Assembly (NCBI RefSeq): GCF_029894125.1
Contig: NZ_JARXYZ010000001.1
Span: forward strand, 310,001 to 374,000
DNA from: Kitasatospora sp. MAA19
GTDB taxonomy: Bacteria; Actinomycetota; Actinomycetes; Streptomycetales; Streptomycetaceae
Length of the DNA: 64,000 nucleotides
Reading direction: 5' to 3'
Below, piece by piece: positions 6,810-15,236 of the stretch. The notes beneath the pieces are model-generated. The model saw nothing but the letters and a program-made list of their open reading frames with translations. It had not been told where the DNA came from and did not search any database. Both the position numbers and the translations under genes were made by a program. Positions within the stretch are counted from its first letter, which is position 1; each line of letters starts with the position of its first letter.

Positions 6810-8237
6810 ATGCCGGACGCCCTGTGGCGCCTGACGGCCACCGCGCAGGCGGCGGCGGTACGCAGCGGAGAGGTCTCGGCCGTCGAGCTGCTCGACAGCC
6901 ACCTGGAGCGGATCGGTGCGGTGAACCCGCAGGTCAACGCCGTCACCCAGGTCCTGGCGGAGCGCGCCCGCGCGCAGGCGCGGCGGCTCGACCGGGCGCG
7001 GGCCGCGGGCGAGGAGCCCGGCCCGCTGGCGGGCGTGCCGTTCACGGTGAAGGAGACCACCGCCGTCGAGGGGGTGGCGACCACCTTCGGGGTGCCGCGC
7101 TTCCGCGACCTGGTGGCGCGGGCCGACGCTCCCCCGGTCGCCCGGCTCCGCGCGGCCGGGGCCGTACCGATCGGGCACAGCAACATGCCCACCATGATCC
7201 TGGCCGGGATGCACACCCGCAGCGAGCTGTACGGGGACACCGCCAACCCGTGGGACCGCGGCCGCACCCCGGGCGGGTCCAGCGGCGGCGACGGCGCGGC
7301 CGTCGCGACCGGCCTGGCCGCACTCGGGCTCGGCAACGACTCCGGCGGCTCCATCCGCGTCCCGGCCGCGTTCTGCGGGGTCGCCGGGCTGAAGCCGTCC
7401 ACCGGCCGCTTCCCCGCCGACCACCGCGCGTTCGGGCCGCAGGACCCGGGCCCGGCCTCGCAGTGGCTGGTCACCGACGGCCCGCTCGCCCGGAGCATCG
7501 CCGACCTGCGGCTCGCCTACGAGGTGCTGGCCGGCCCCGATCCACGCGATCCGCGGGCCCTGCCCCTGCCGCGCTACGGCGAGCCGCTGCCCGGGCCGGT
7601 GAAGGTCGCGGTCGTGGCGGACCCGGGCGGGCACGGCGTCCACCCGACGGTCCGGGCCGCGATCGAACGCGCGGCGGCGGCGCTGCGGGACGCCGGGTAC
7701 GACGTGCGCGAGGTGGCGGACGTCCCACGGATCGACGAGACCCTGGACGTGTACGACCGGATCGTCATGACCGAGTTCGCGCCGATGTGGCCCTCCGTAC
7801 GCACCCTGCTCGGCCCGGGCGGCGACCGCTTCATCGAGCTGACGATGGCCCGGACCCCGCCCGCGACGGCCGCCGAACTCATGCAGCTGATGGGGAGTTG
7901 GCTGGGCATCCGCCGTTCCTGGGCCGAATTCCTGGACGAGTACCCGCTGTTGCTCGGACCGGTGTTCACCGAACCACCGGTCGAACCGGGCGTCGAGTCC
8001 CGGGACGCGGCGGGGCGGGAGCTGGTCCGCACGGCGATGCGGCTGTGCGAGGCGACCAGCTTCGCGGGGCTGCCCGCGGTGGCGGTGCCCACCGGCCTGG
8101 CCGACGGCCTGCCGACCGGGGTGCAGCTCGTCGGACGGGCGTTCCGGGAGGACCTGTGCCTGGAGGCGGCCCAGGCGGTCGAGGACCGGCTCGGGGTCCT
8201 CGCGCCGATCGACCCCCGGCCGCGGGGGGAACAATGA
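6810..8237 (+). CDS. amidase signature family amidase
   Basis: The 475-residue enzyme has the complete amidase-signature catalytic set: Lys81 in FTVKET, cis-Ser in GGSSGGDGAAV (157/158) and nucleophile Ser181 in DSGGSIRVPAAF. These enzymes hydrolyse amide bonds in small molecules; the substrate is unknown. The C-terminus keeps the AVPTGLADGLPTGVQLVG block typical of bacterial amidases. ATG 6810 follows GAAGAGGGGAG. The gene is controlled by the adjacent divergent TetR regulator, so the substrate or product may be its ligand. Confidence 0.9.
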   Translation: MPDALWRLTATAQAAAVRSGEVSAVELLDSHLERIGAVNPQVNAVTQVLAERARAQARRLDRARAAGEEPGPLAGVPFTVKETTAVEGVATTFGVPRFRDLVARADAPPVARLRAAGAVPIGHSNMPTMILAGMHTRSELYGDTANPWDRGRTPGGSSGGDGAAVATGLAALGLGNDSGGSIRVPAAFCGVAGLKPSTGRFPADHRAFGPQDPGPASQWLVTDGPLARSIADLRLAYEVLAGPDPRDPRALPLPRYGEPLPGPVKVAVVADPGGHGVHPTVRAAIERAAAALRDAGYDVREVADVPRIDETLDVYDRIVMTEFAPMWPSVRTLLGPGGDRFIELTMARTPPATAAELMQLMGSWLGIRRSWAEFLDEYPLLLGPVFTEPPVEPGVESRDAAGRELVRTAMRLCEATSFAGLPAVAVPTGLADGLPTGVQLVGRAFREDLCLEAAQAVEDRLGVLAPIDPRPRGEQ

Positions 8238-8694
8238 TGGCCCGGCGAGCGGGCTGAATTTGCCTCAACTCGCCTGGCACCTATGCCAGATTGATGCCCG
8301 TGAGGCAATTCTGCCGACCTCTCCGGAACGCTCCGACCGCCCTGCCCGCCCGGCGCGTGCAGGGCGGCGGCGCGCGAGGCGAGCGCACGGCGCACTCCCA
8401 GCGTGCACGGCGCACGATTCAGCGAAAGGGGCGCGCGCTGTGCAGAGTCGCACACCGGCTCGATCAGAGCCGCGAAGCAGGCGCGCTCGAAACAGTGAAT
8501 GCTTGACAAAGTTGGGTAAATCACCGACGGACCCGGCGTATTCGTGCTTCTCTGCTGCTGAATCTCCAGCCGGAATCCTTCCTTCCACGGTCGGCCGCGC
8601 CCAGGGCCGCACAGCCACGAACAGCCTCGCCATCGCCTAGGCGTACTCGATGCTGCTCGGCGGGCGCGCACGGAGCTGAAACGCGGAGCCGAGC
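8238..8694. other. 457-bp spacer with nested dyad, no convincing gene
   Basis: Frames in this stretch are short, with poor third-position bias. It contains the nested inverted repeat at 8260-8308 right after the amidase. It also has a TTGACA hexamer at 8503-8508, but I see no matching -10 box at normal spacing. Confidence 0.5.
8260..8308. promoter_or_regulatory. nested inverted repeat after amidase gene
   Basis: The outer arms TTGCCTCA (8260-8267) and TGAGGCAA (8301-8308) enclose an inner hairpin CTGGCA-ccta-TGCCAG (8274-8289). The AT content is higher than in the surrounding DNA. It could be the amidase terminator or a regulator site; two separate arm pairs favour a protein-binding or structured-RNA element over a simple terminator. 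Confidence 0.4.
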
Positions 8695-9225
8695 ATGCTC
8701 ACCACACTGCAGACCTCCTACACGGACACCCGCGCCGGTGACCTGGCCTGGTGCCTGGGCGGCGAACCGCTGCCCGCTCTCGCGGTCCGCGACCTGAGAC
8801 TCGACGGCGGCGGCCGCCCGGGCACGTCCGGCACCCTCCAGCTGCGGCTGCTGGGCGCTTCGCACCAGGTGGTGATCGCCGCCGGCCCGGGCAGGTGCCT
8901 GGAGACCGTCGCCTGCCTGCCCGGCCGTCGCACCCCGCTGCCGGCCCGGGTGGCCAAGCAGGTCGGCGGCTGGGAGTACGAGTTCGCGGCCCGGATCGAG
9001 GCACTGCCCCCGCACGACTTCGCGGCCCGCGCCCAGGAACTGCTGGCCCTGGTCGAGGGGCACCCGCGCGGCCTGGCCGGGGTGTTCCCGGGCGACCCGA
9101 GCGCCTTCACCGCGCTGGTCACCCAGGGCGGCGCGGACCGGCTGCTCTGGCGCACCTGGCACGCCTACCCGCAGGAGGGCCAACTGGTCTGCACCCGGTC
9201 CTCGCTGGTGGTGCCCGAAGCATGA
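8695..9225 (+). CDS. DUF2617 family protein
   Basis: The 176-residue cytoplasmic protein matches the actinobacterial DUF2617 pattern: a beta-rich N-terminal part (ALAVRDLRLDGG, LRLLGASHQVV), a WEYEF motif near the middle, and FPGDPSAFTAL followed by WRTWHAYPQ near the C-terminus. No enzymatic function is known. It immediately precedes the membrane spermidine-synthase-like gene, a pairing I believe recurs in related genomes. ATG 8695 has only a weak purine stretch upstream. Confidence 0.8.
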   Translation: MLTTLQTSYTDTRAGDLAWCLGGEPLPALAVRDLRLDGGGRPGTSGTLQLRLLGASHQVVIAAGPGRCLETVACLPGRRTPLPARVAKQVGGWEYEFAARIEALPPHDFAARAQELLALVEGHPRGLAGVFPGDPSAFTALVTQGGADRLLWRTWHAYPQEGQLVCTRSSLVVPEA

Positions 9226-9352
9226 CGGCCGCCGATCCGACCAAGGGGGCCGATCCGACTACGGCCTATGAATCGTACGCAGGAACGGTTCGTCAATGCG
9301 GCGTTCTGCACTGTCCGTCGAATGGGCGCAGCTATCCGTCCCGAACGTCCCC

Positions 9353-9358
9353 TAGCGT
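9353..9358 (+). promoter_or_regulatory. -10 box (TAGCGT) of probable leaderless promoter
   Basis: TAGCGT lies exactly 6 nt before GTG 9365, so transcription should start at or next to the start codon. No ribosome site is present. Confidence 0.5.
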
Positions 9359-9364
9359 TTGTTC

Positions 9365-11005
9365 GTGATCAACCATCCGGCCGGTCCACCCGCCCGCTCG
9401 CGAGTGGACCTCGACGACGGCGCCCCACCCCGGCCCGCGCGGAGCCTCGCCCCCCTGCCCGCCCGCCGTCGGTCCCGGCTGCGCTCCCACCCCCGGCTGG
9501 CCCGCCTGACCGTCCTGCTGGCCGCGTTCGTCTGCGCGGCCTGCGGACTCGTCTACGAACTCGAACTCGTGGCACTCGGCGACTACCTGCTCGGGGACTC
9601 GGTCACCCAGACCTCCGTCGTGCTCTCCGTCATGGTGTTCGCGATGGGCCTCGGCTCACTCCTCGCCAAACGCCTCACCCGACGGCCCGCCACCGCCTTC
9701 GCCCTGGTCGAATGCGCCCTCGCGCTCACCGGCGGCCTCTCCGTCCTCGCGCTCTACTCCTGCTGGGCCTGGATCGGCCGCTACCAGGCCGCCATGGTCG
9801 GCCTTACCTGCCTCATCGGCATCCTCATCGGCGCCGAGATCCCGCTCCTGATGACCCTCATCCAGCGGATCCGGCGCGAGGACGCCGGACGCGCCGCCGC
9901 CGACCTCTTCGCCGCCGACTACGTGGGCGCGCTGATCGGCGGCCTCGCCTTCCCCTTCCTCATCCTCCCCGGCCTCGGACCCGGCACCGGCGCCCTCGTC
10001 ACCGGCGCCGTCAACGCCGTCGCCGGAGCCGCCGTCGTGCTCTGGCTCTTCCGCGAGGAACCCACCCCCCGGATACGACTCCTGCTCTGGGGCGGCTGCG
10101 CGCTCGTCCTCGCCCTGCTCGCCGCGGCCGCCGCCGGCTCCGACGCCATCGAACGCTCCGCCCGGCACGCCCTCTACGGCGCCCAGGTCCGCTTCGCCAC
10201 CCGCAGCCACTACCAGGAGATCGTGCTCACCGGCCCGGCCGAAGGCCCGCTCCGGCTCTACCTCGGCGGACGGCTCGCCGTCTGCGGACCCGACGAGTAC
10301 CGCGGCAACGAAGCCCTGGTCCACCCGGCGATGGCCGCCGGACCGGACGCCCGGATCCTGCTCCTCGGCGGCGGCGACGGGCTCGCCCTCCGCGAGGCGC
10401 TCCGGCACCGCGGCGTCCGCTCCGTCCGGCTCGTCGACGCCGACCCCGCACTGCCCCGGCTCGCCCGCACCGACCCCGGACTCGCCGCCCTCACCGGCCA
10501 CTCCCTCGACGACCCCCGGGTCCACACCACCGCCGCCGACCCGATGGCCTGGCTGCGCAGCGGCGCCGCCACGGCCGACGGCACCTACGACGTGGTGCTC
10601 GCCGACCTGCCCGCACCCACCGACGGCGGACCGGTCACCTTCCACTCCCAGGAGTTCTACGGCCTCGCCACCCGGCTGCTCTCCCCCGGCGGCCGCGTCG
10701 CCGTCCGGGGCGGCGGCGACGTGGGTGGCCTCTGGCAGATCGAGTCCGGCCTGCGGACGGCGGGGCTGCAGACCGTCCCGTACGCCGTCCAGGGCGGCGC
10801 CACCGCGAGCTGCCGCGCCGACCCGCCGGACACCGCCCAGAACTTCCTCCTCGCGGCCGCCGCCCAACCCCCGCTCGCCCTCGCCCCCGACGCGCCACCG
10901 CCCCGCGCCCTCACCCCCGACGGCCTCCTCAGCTCGGCCACCCGCCTCACCGCTCTCCGCCCCGCCCGCCCCCCGGCCGCCCTCACCCTGCTCGGGCCCC
11001 GCTGA
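9365..11005 (+). CDS. speE: membrane-bound spermidine synthase-like protein
   Basis: The 546-residue protein has an N-terminal membrane domain of about seven segments (residues about 45-265) and a C-terminal spermidine-synthase/methyltransferase-like Rossmann domain. Key blocks are RSHYQEIV, the GGGDGLALRE aminopropyl-donor site, a VRLVDADP acidic residue after beta-2, and YDVVLADLPAPTDGG, where soluble enzymes have D-x-x-D/DP. The soluble domain would transfer an aminopropyl group from decarboxylated S-adenosylmethionine; the function of the membrane part is unknown. GTG 9365 is favoured by the -10 box 6 nt upstream; TTG 9359 is an alternative. It follows the DUF2617 gene by 139 nt. Confidence 0.8.
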   Translation: MINHPAGPPARSRVDLDDGAPPRPARSLAPLPARRRSRLRSHPRLARLTVLLAAFVCAACGLVYELELVALGDYLLGDSVTQTSVVLSVMVFAMGLGSLLAKRLTRRPATAFALVECALALTGGLSVLALYSCWAWIGRYQAAMVGLTCLIGILIGAEIPLLMTLIQRIRREDAGRAAADLFAADYVGALIGGLAFPFLILPGLGPGTGALVTGAVNAVAGAAVVLWLFREEPTPRIRLLLWGGCALVLALLAAAAAGSDAIERSARHALYGAQVRFATRSHYQEIVLTGPAEGPLRLYLGGRLAVCGPDEYRGNEALVHPAMAAGPDARILLLGGGDGLALREALRHRGVRSVRLVDADPALPRLARTDPGLAALTGHSLDDPRVHTTAADPMAWLRSGAATADGTYDVVLADLPAPTDGGPVTFHSQEFYGLATRLLSPGGRVAVRGGGDVGGLWQIESGLRTAGLQTVPYAVQGGATASCRADPPDTAQNFLLAAAAQPPLALAPDAPPPRALTPDGLLSSATRLTALRPARPPAALTLLGPR

Positions 11006-11327
11006 GGGCAGGACGGAGGCGTGTGAGGCGGCGGCGTGCCCGCCACGACGGCCCGGCGGCGGGCGGCGGGAGGTGCCGAGCGGCCGCGCGGCGGCACCGA
11101 CGGAACGGCGGCCGGGCGGGAGCGCCACGGCGGCCCGGGGGCGTACGTGGCGCGAGACCCCGACGGCCCCCACCGAGCGAGCCCGATGAGGCGGCGGCCG
11201 GTGCCCGCCACGGCGACCCGGGGCTGTCCGGCAGCAGGAGGTGCCGGCCGGGGGCGCGCCGAGGCCGCCGGGGGCGGGACGGGGAAGTCGGGTGGCGGTA
11301 GGTGGGGACCGTGCGGGGTTGGGTCGG
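11006..11327. other. 322-bp GC-rich spacer
   Basis: This is extremely GC-rich sequence made of simple GGC/CGG-type runs, with no supported ORF, RNA gene or clear hairpin terminator. Apparent frames crossing it are shadows without starts or proper codon bias. Confidence 0.4.
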
Positions 11328-11333
11328 TAGGCT
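11328..11333 (+). promoter_or_regulatory. -10 box (TAGGCT) of probable leaderless promoter
   Basis: TAGGCT is followed by 7 nt and then ATG 11341. There is no purine-rich ribosome site between them. Confidence 0.5.
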
Positions 11334-11340
11334 CCGTGGC

Positions 11341-12363
11341 ATGGAGCATGAGGTTGTCGTCCCGATGTCCGCCGAGTTGGTGCGGCAGGCCCTGCAGGAT
11401 CCGGCTCTGCTGGCCCGTAGCGTGCCGGGGCTGAGCACCGAACCGGCCGCGGTCGGTGCCGGGCCGGCGGAGGAGATCGGCGGCCGGCTGAAGCTGCGCA
11501 TCGGCGGCTCCACCATCACCTACAAGGGCGTGCTGTCGCTGATCGAGGGGCGCGAGGGCGTGCTGACCGTGTTCGCCGAGGGCCAGGAGGCCCGCGGCAG
11601 CGGCGAGGCGACCGCCACCGTCCGGGTCAGCGTCGCGGACGGCGCCGAGGACGGTACCGCGGTGGTCCGCTTCACGGGTGACCTGAGCGCCACCGGCCGG
11701 CTCACCGAGTTCGACGAGGAGACCCTCGACGCCACCGGCCGCCGGCTGCTGGACCGCTTCGCCGCCGCGCTCGCCTCCCCGGACGCCGAGCAGGAGCCGG
11801 AGAGCGACGGCGAGGGCGAGGGCGACCCGGAGACAGGCACCGACGCCGACACCACGGCCGACACCGACGCGGACACCGACAGCGCCGACGACGCCGACGA
11901 CGCCGACGTGGTCTTCATCGAGGAGCACCAGGACCAGCCCGGCGACGACCTCGACGACGACCTGTCCGACCTGATCGCCTTCTCCGACGCCGACGCCGAG
12001 CGCTTCGGCCTGCCCACCGGCGCCACCGGCGACGACGGACACGAGGAGGGCGTCGCCGAGGAGCTCCCCGCCGAGCCGCTGTTCGAGTACGAGGACGAGC
12101 CGGCGGGCGGCGGCCCGGTGCGCCGCAGCATCGTCGGGCGGTCGGCCGAGGAGGTGGACCACGCCCCGCCGCGCGGACGGTACGCCCCGGCGCTGCCGGC
12201 CCGCAGTGCCCGGGCCCGGGCGGCGTCCCGCTGGGGCGGCGAGGCCGGCGGGATCGTGGTGCCGGGTTCGGGCGGCCGGAGCGCCGTGCCGTGGGTGATC
12301 GGCGGCGGGGTGGCCCTGCTGGGCGGCGCCGTGGTGCTGGTCAGGGCCTTGCGTCGCCGCTGA
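11341..12363 (+). CDS. CoxG/SRPBCC family protein with acidic linker and membrane tail
   Basis: Residues 1-140 form a CoxG-like SRPBCC (START-related) domain, starting EHEVVVPMSAELV and containing the LxLRIGGSTITYKG strand. A very acidic low-complexity linker follows (about 145-235, repeats of T-D-A-D and D-D-A), and a single membrane segment (VPWVIGGGVALLGGAVVLV) ends in a basic RALRRR stop. CoxG itself recruits CO dehydrogenase to membranes; Streptomyces paralogues without Cox partners have no assigned role, and no cox genes are nearby. The topology suggests a tail-anchored protein with the SRPBCC domain in the cytoplasm. ATG 11341 is supported by a -10 box 7 nt upstream. Confidence 0.8.
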   Translation: MEHEVVVPMSAELVRQALQDPALLARSVPGLSTEPAAVGAGPAEEIGGRLKLRIGGSTITYKGVLSLIEGREGVLTVFAEGQEARGSGEATATVRVSVADGAEDGTAVVRFTGDLSATGRLTEFDEETLDATGRRLLDRFAAALASPDAEQEPESDGEGEGDPETGTDADTTADTDADTDSADDADDADVVFIEEHQDQPGDDLDDDLSDLIAFSDADAERFGLPTGATGDDGHEEGVAEELPAEPLFEYEDEPAGGGPVRRSIVGRSAEEVDHAPPRGRYAPALPARSARARAASRWGGEAGGIVVPGSGGRSAVPWVIGGGVALLGGAVVLVRALRRR

Positions 12364-12380
12364 CCGACCCAGGAGCGGAC

Positions 12381-12386
12381 TAGACT
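12381..12386 (+). promoter_or_regulatory. -10 box (TAGACT) of probable leaderless pyrE promoter
   Basis: TAGACT lies 8 nt before ATG 12395, with CTGACC at 12360-12365 as a weak -35 (15-nt spacer). No ribosome site is present. Confidence 0.5.
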
Positions 12387-12394
12387 GAACGCTC

Positions 12395-12931
12395 ATGAGC
12401 AACGACCGCGACGCCCTGCTGGCACAGATCAAGGACAAGGCCGTCGTGCACGGCAAGGTCACCCTTTCCTCCGGCAAGGAGGCCGACTACTACGTCGACC
12501 TGCGCCGGATCACGCTGGACGGCCAGGCCGCCCCGCTGGTCGGCCGGGTGATGCTGGACGCGACCTCGCACCTGGAGTACGACGCCGTCGGCGGTCTGAC
12601 CCTGGGCGCCGACCCGGTGGCCGCCGCGATGCTGCACGCCGCCGCCGCGCGCGGGCGTGAACTGGACGCCTTCGTGGTCCGCAAGGCGGGCAAGGCGCAC
12701 GGCCTGCAGCGCCGGATCGAGGGCCCGGAGGTCAAGGGCCGCCGGGTGCTGGCGGTCGAGGACACCTCCACCACCGGCGGCTCGGTGCTGACCGCCGTCG
12801 AGGCGCTGCGCGAGGCGGGCGCCGAGGTGGTCGGCGTCGCGGTGATCGTGGAGCGCGGCGGCGCGGCCGCGGTCGAGGCGCAGGGCCTGCCCTACGTGAC
12901 CGCGTACACCCTGGACGACCTGGGCCTCTGA
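12395..12931 (+). CDS. pyrE: orotate phosphoribosyltransferase
   Basis: This 178-residue enzyme converts orotate and PRPP to orotidine 5'-phosphate in pyrimidine synthesis. Signatures are the N-terminal LSSGKEADYYVDLR, GGLTLGADPVA, VRKAGKAHG in the flexible loop, and the PRPP-binding motif VLAVEDTSTTGGSVLTAVE. Length and order match the stand-alone bacterial enzyme, not the fused UMP synthase. It stands alone, not in a pyr operon, and ends at a terminator hairpin that contains parS. Confidence 0.96.
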   Translation: MSNDRDALLAQIKDKAVVHGKVTLSSGKEADYYVDLRRITLDGQAAPLVGRVMLDATSHLEYDAVGGLTLGADPVAAAMLHAAAARGRELDAFVVRKAGKAHGLQRRIEGPEVKGRRVLAVEDTSTTGGSVLTAVEALREAGAEVVGVAVIVERGGAAAVEAQGLPYVTAYTLDDLGL

Positions 12932-12985
12932 GCCCGGTCGGCCCGACGCACGGACGGCCCGGCGCACAGACGCCTGACACACACA

Positions 12986-13031
12986 CGAGGGGCCGGGTCC
13001 TGTTTCACGTGAAACAGGACCCGGCCCCTCG
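12986..13031. terminator. perfect 46-bp palindrome, bidirectional terminator of pyrE and dedA
   Basis: Arms 12986-13008 and 13009-13031 are perfectly complementary with no loop, in the 124-bp gap between the convergent pyrE and DedA genes. As RNA it would form a very stable hairpin. Its centre is the parS site. Confidence 0.85.
13001..13016. other. parS: parS centromere site (ParB binding)
   Basis: TGTTTCACGTGAAACA is a perfect 16-bp palindrome identical to the bacterial parS consensus and contains the Streptomyces core GTTTCACGTGAAAC. ParB dimers load here and ParA segregates the origin region during sporulation. Streptomyces parS sites cluster around oriC with a few outliers. It was the only site of this kind seen in the window. 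Confidence 0.9.
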
Positions 13032-13055
13032 GCATGTGCCCGGAAGCCCCGGTGC

Positions 13056-13781
13056 TCAGCCCCGCCGGTGGCGGCCGCCGCCGCTCTGCACGGTGTCGGT
13101 GTCGGTGTCGGCGCTCTCCCCGCCACCGGCCTTCTTCTTCTTGCGCTCGCGCAGGACCTCGATCAGGATCGGCGAGACCGAGAGCAGGACGATCAGCAGC
13201 ACCGCCGGGATCAGGTACTTGTCGATCACCGGGGCGAGCGCGTCGCCGAAGAAGTAGCCGATCAGCAGCATGGATTCGGTCCAGAGCACACCGCCGATGA
13301 CGTTCCACAGGAAGAACGTCCTGGCGGGCATCTCCAGGGTGCCGGCGACCGGGTTGAGGAAGGTGCGGACGATCGGCATGAAGCGGGCCAGCACCACGGC
13401 CTTGCCGGGCCCGAACTTGTTGAAGTACTCCTCCGCCTTCAGCACGTACTCGCGCCGGAAGATCTTCGAATCGGGCTTGTCGAACATCTTCGGCCCGACC
13501 TTGACCCCGATCAGGTGCCCGAGCTGGGCGCCGGCGATCGCGGCCACCGGGGTCCCGATGAGCAGGACGGCGATCGGCAGCTTGGCGCCGTCGCCGAGCA
13601 CCGACGAGGCGGCGTTCGAGGCGGCGACGCCCGCGATGATCAGCAGTGAGTCACCCGGGAAGAAGAACCCGACCAGCAGGCCGGTCTCCGCGAAGATGAT
13701 CGCGATCAGCCCGATGGCGCCGAGGGACGAGATCAGTGATTTGGCGTCGAGCAGGTTGACGGCCAGCAGGTTGTAGTCCAC
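13056..13781 (-). CDS. DedA family membrane protein
   Basis: The 241-residue protein belongs to the DedA/VTT family of undecaprenyl-phosphate or lipid flippases. It has the family core FFPGDSLLIIAG, then GAQLGHLIGVKVG, the conserved EEYFNKFGPGKAVVLARFMPIVRTF with FxRFxPxxRxxxxxxAG, and N-VIGGVLWTESMLLIGYFFG. A Lys/Arg-rich cytoplasmic tail of about 35 residues ends the protein. GTG 13781 is selected because TATCCT lies 6 nt upstream (leaderless), removing an unlikely N-terminal extension. It converges with pyrE. Confidence 0.9.
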   Translation of the reverse strand: MDYNLLAVNLLDAKSLISSLGAIGLIAIIFAETGLLVGFFFPGDSLLIIAGVAASNAASSVLGDGAKLPIAVLLIGTPVAAIAGAQLGHLIGVKVGPKMFDKPDSKIFRREYVLKAEEYFNKFGPGKAVVLARFMPIVRTFLNPVAGTLEMPARTFFLWNVIGGVLWTESMLLIGYFFGDALAPVIDKYLIPAVLLIVLLSVSPILIEVLRERKKKKAGGGESADTDTDTVQSGGGRHRRG

Positions 13782-13787
13782 GGGCGC

Positions 13788-13793
13788 AGGATA
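13788..13793 (-). promoter_or_regulatory. -10 box (TATCCT) of probable leaderless dedA promoter
   Basis: On the reverse strand TATCCT is followed by 6 nt and GTG 13781, without a ribosome site. Confidence 0.5.
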
Positions 13794-14123
13794 GCGGGCC
13801 GTCCTGTACGAAGGCTTCGCCCAGCGGGTGGATCCGGTGTCCTCCCGGCGTCGCACGCGGGGCGGTCCGCACCGCCGGCGGCGACGGTCCGACTGGCGGG
13901 CTCCTGCTGACCTGCGGGCACGAGTCTGGGAAGATGGCCCAGGCGTCCGGTCCGCAGCGGCACACCACCCTCATCGCCGTACCGCGGAGGTCGCCTCGAA
14001 CCTTGGTGCCGGAGAGCCACACCGCAGCGCCGCGCGTCGGCGGCCGGCACGGAGTCGTACCGAAGGCGTACACAGCGTCGGACAGCACCGTCCGTACGCC
14101 GCAACCCGACAGGAGCGGATCGC
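13794..14123. other. 330-bp intergenic region between divergent dedA and fba
   Basis: It contains the upstream regions of both genes and the AGGAGCG ribosome site of fba near 14110. No gene or strong repeat was seen. The fba leader is probably long, but I cannot place its promoter with confidence. Confidence 0.4.
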
Positions 14124-15146
14124 ATGCCCATCGCAACTCCCGAGGTCTACAACGAGATGCTGGACCGGGCCAAGGCGGGCAAGTTCGCCTACCCGGCCAT
14201 CAACGTCACCTCGTCGCAGACCCTGCACGCCGCACTGCGTGGTTTCGCCGAGGCCGAGAGCGACGGCATCATCCAGATCTCGACCGGTGGCGCGGAGTTC
14301 CTGGGCGGCCAGCACAACAAGGACATGGTGACCGGCGCCGTGGCGCTGGCCGAGTTCGCGCACATCGTCGCCGCCAAGTACGACATCACCGTCGCGCTGC
14401 ACACCGACCACTGCCCGAAGGACAAGCTGGACGGCTACGTCCGCCCGCTGCTGGCGATCTCCGCCGAGCGCGTGGCCAAGGGCCAGAACCCGCTGTTCCA
14501 GTCGCACATGTGGGACGGCTCGGCCGAGACCCTCGCCGACAACCTGGCCATCGCCCAGGAGCTGCTGGCCCAGGCCGCCGCCGCCAAGATCATCCTTGAG
14601 GTCGAGATCACCCCGACCGGCGGCGAGGAGGACGGCGTCACGCACGAGATCAACGACGAGCTGTACACCACCGTCAACGACGCCGTGCGCACCGCCGAGG
14701 CGCTGGGCCTGGGCGAGAAGGGCCGCTACCTGCTGGCCGCCTCGTTCGGCAACGTGCACGGCGTCTACAAGCCGGGCAACGTCGTGCTGAAGCCGGAGCT
14801 GCTGCGCGAGCTGCAGGACGCGATCGGCAAGCAGTACGGCAAGACCGACCCGTTCGACTTCGTCTTCCACGGCGGCTCGGGCTCGACCGCGGCGGAGATC
14901 GCCACCGCGCTGGAGAACGGCGTCGTGAAGATGAACCTGGACACCGACACCCAGTACGCCTTCACCCGCCCGGTCGTGGACCACATGTTCCGCAACTACG
15001 ACGGCGTGCTGAAGGTCGACGGCGAGGTCGGCAAGAAGAGCACCTACGACCCGCGCACCTGGGGCAAGCTCGCCGAGGCGGGCATGGCCTCCCGCGTGGT
15101 CGAGGCCGCGCAGCAGCTGCGCTCGGCCGGCAACCGCCTGAAGTGA
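14124..15146 (+). CDS. fba: class II fructose-bisphosphate aldolase
   Basis: This 340-residue zinc enzyme cleaves fructose 1,6-bisphosphate to glyceraldehyde 3-phosphate and dihydroxyacetone phosphate in glycolysis, and runs in reverse in gluconeogenesis. It starts MPIATPEVYNEMLDRA, has the zinc/catalytic region ALHTDHCPKD, the EVEITPTGGEEDGV loop, ASFGNVHGVYKPGN with a zinc His, and FHGGSGST plus KMNLDTDTQYA for phosphate and substrate binding. Full length for the actinobacterial type. AGGAGCG precedes ATG 14124. A strong hairpin follows at once. Confidence 0.97.
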   Translation: MPIATPEVYNEMLDRAKAGKFAYPAINVTSSQTLHAALRGFAEAESDGIIQISTGGAEFLGGQHNKDMVTGAVALAEFAHIVAAKYDITVALHTDHCPKDKLDGYVRPLLAISAERVAKGQNPLFQSHMWDGSAETLADNLAIAQELLAQAAAAKIILEVEITPTGGEEDGVTHEINDELYTTVNDAVRTAEALGLGEKGRYLLAASFGNVHGVYKPGNVVLKPELLRELQDAIGKQYGKTDPFDFVFHGGSGSTAAEIATALENGVVKMNLDTDTQYAFTRPVVDHMFRNYDGVLKVDGEVGKKSTYDPRTWGKLAEAGMASRVVEAAQQLRSAGNRLK

Positions 15147-15149
15147 GCC

Positions 15150-15178
15150 CGGTGGCCGGGCTGAGAGCCCGGCCACCG
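15150..15178. terminator. fba terminator hairpin
   Basis: Perfect 13-bp stem (CGGTGGCCGGGCT at 15150-15162 pairing with 15166-15178) with a 3-nt loop, 4 nt after the stop codon. Confidence 0.8.
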
Positions 15179-15191
15179 TGCGAACGCGGAG

Positions 15192-15221
15192 GTGCCCCCC
15201 GGTGAGTCCACCGGGGGGCAC
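15192..15221. terminator. second hairpin between fba and DUF3151 gene
   Basis: Perfect 13-bp stem (GTGCCCCCCGGTG pairing with 15209-15221) and 4-nt loop; probably serves the convergent DUF3151 gene. Confidence 0.75.
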
Positions 15222-15236
15222 ACGTGTGTGGGTCTC

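Noticed and set aside
8503..8531. TTGACA-based promoter upstream of the DUF2617 gene
   Set aside because: No acceptable -10 hexamer occurs 16-18 nt downstream, and it lies about 190 bp from the start codon.
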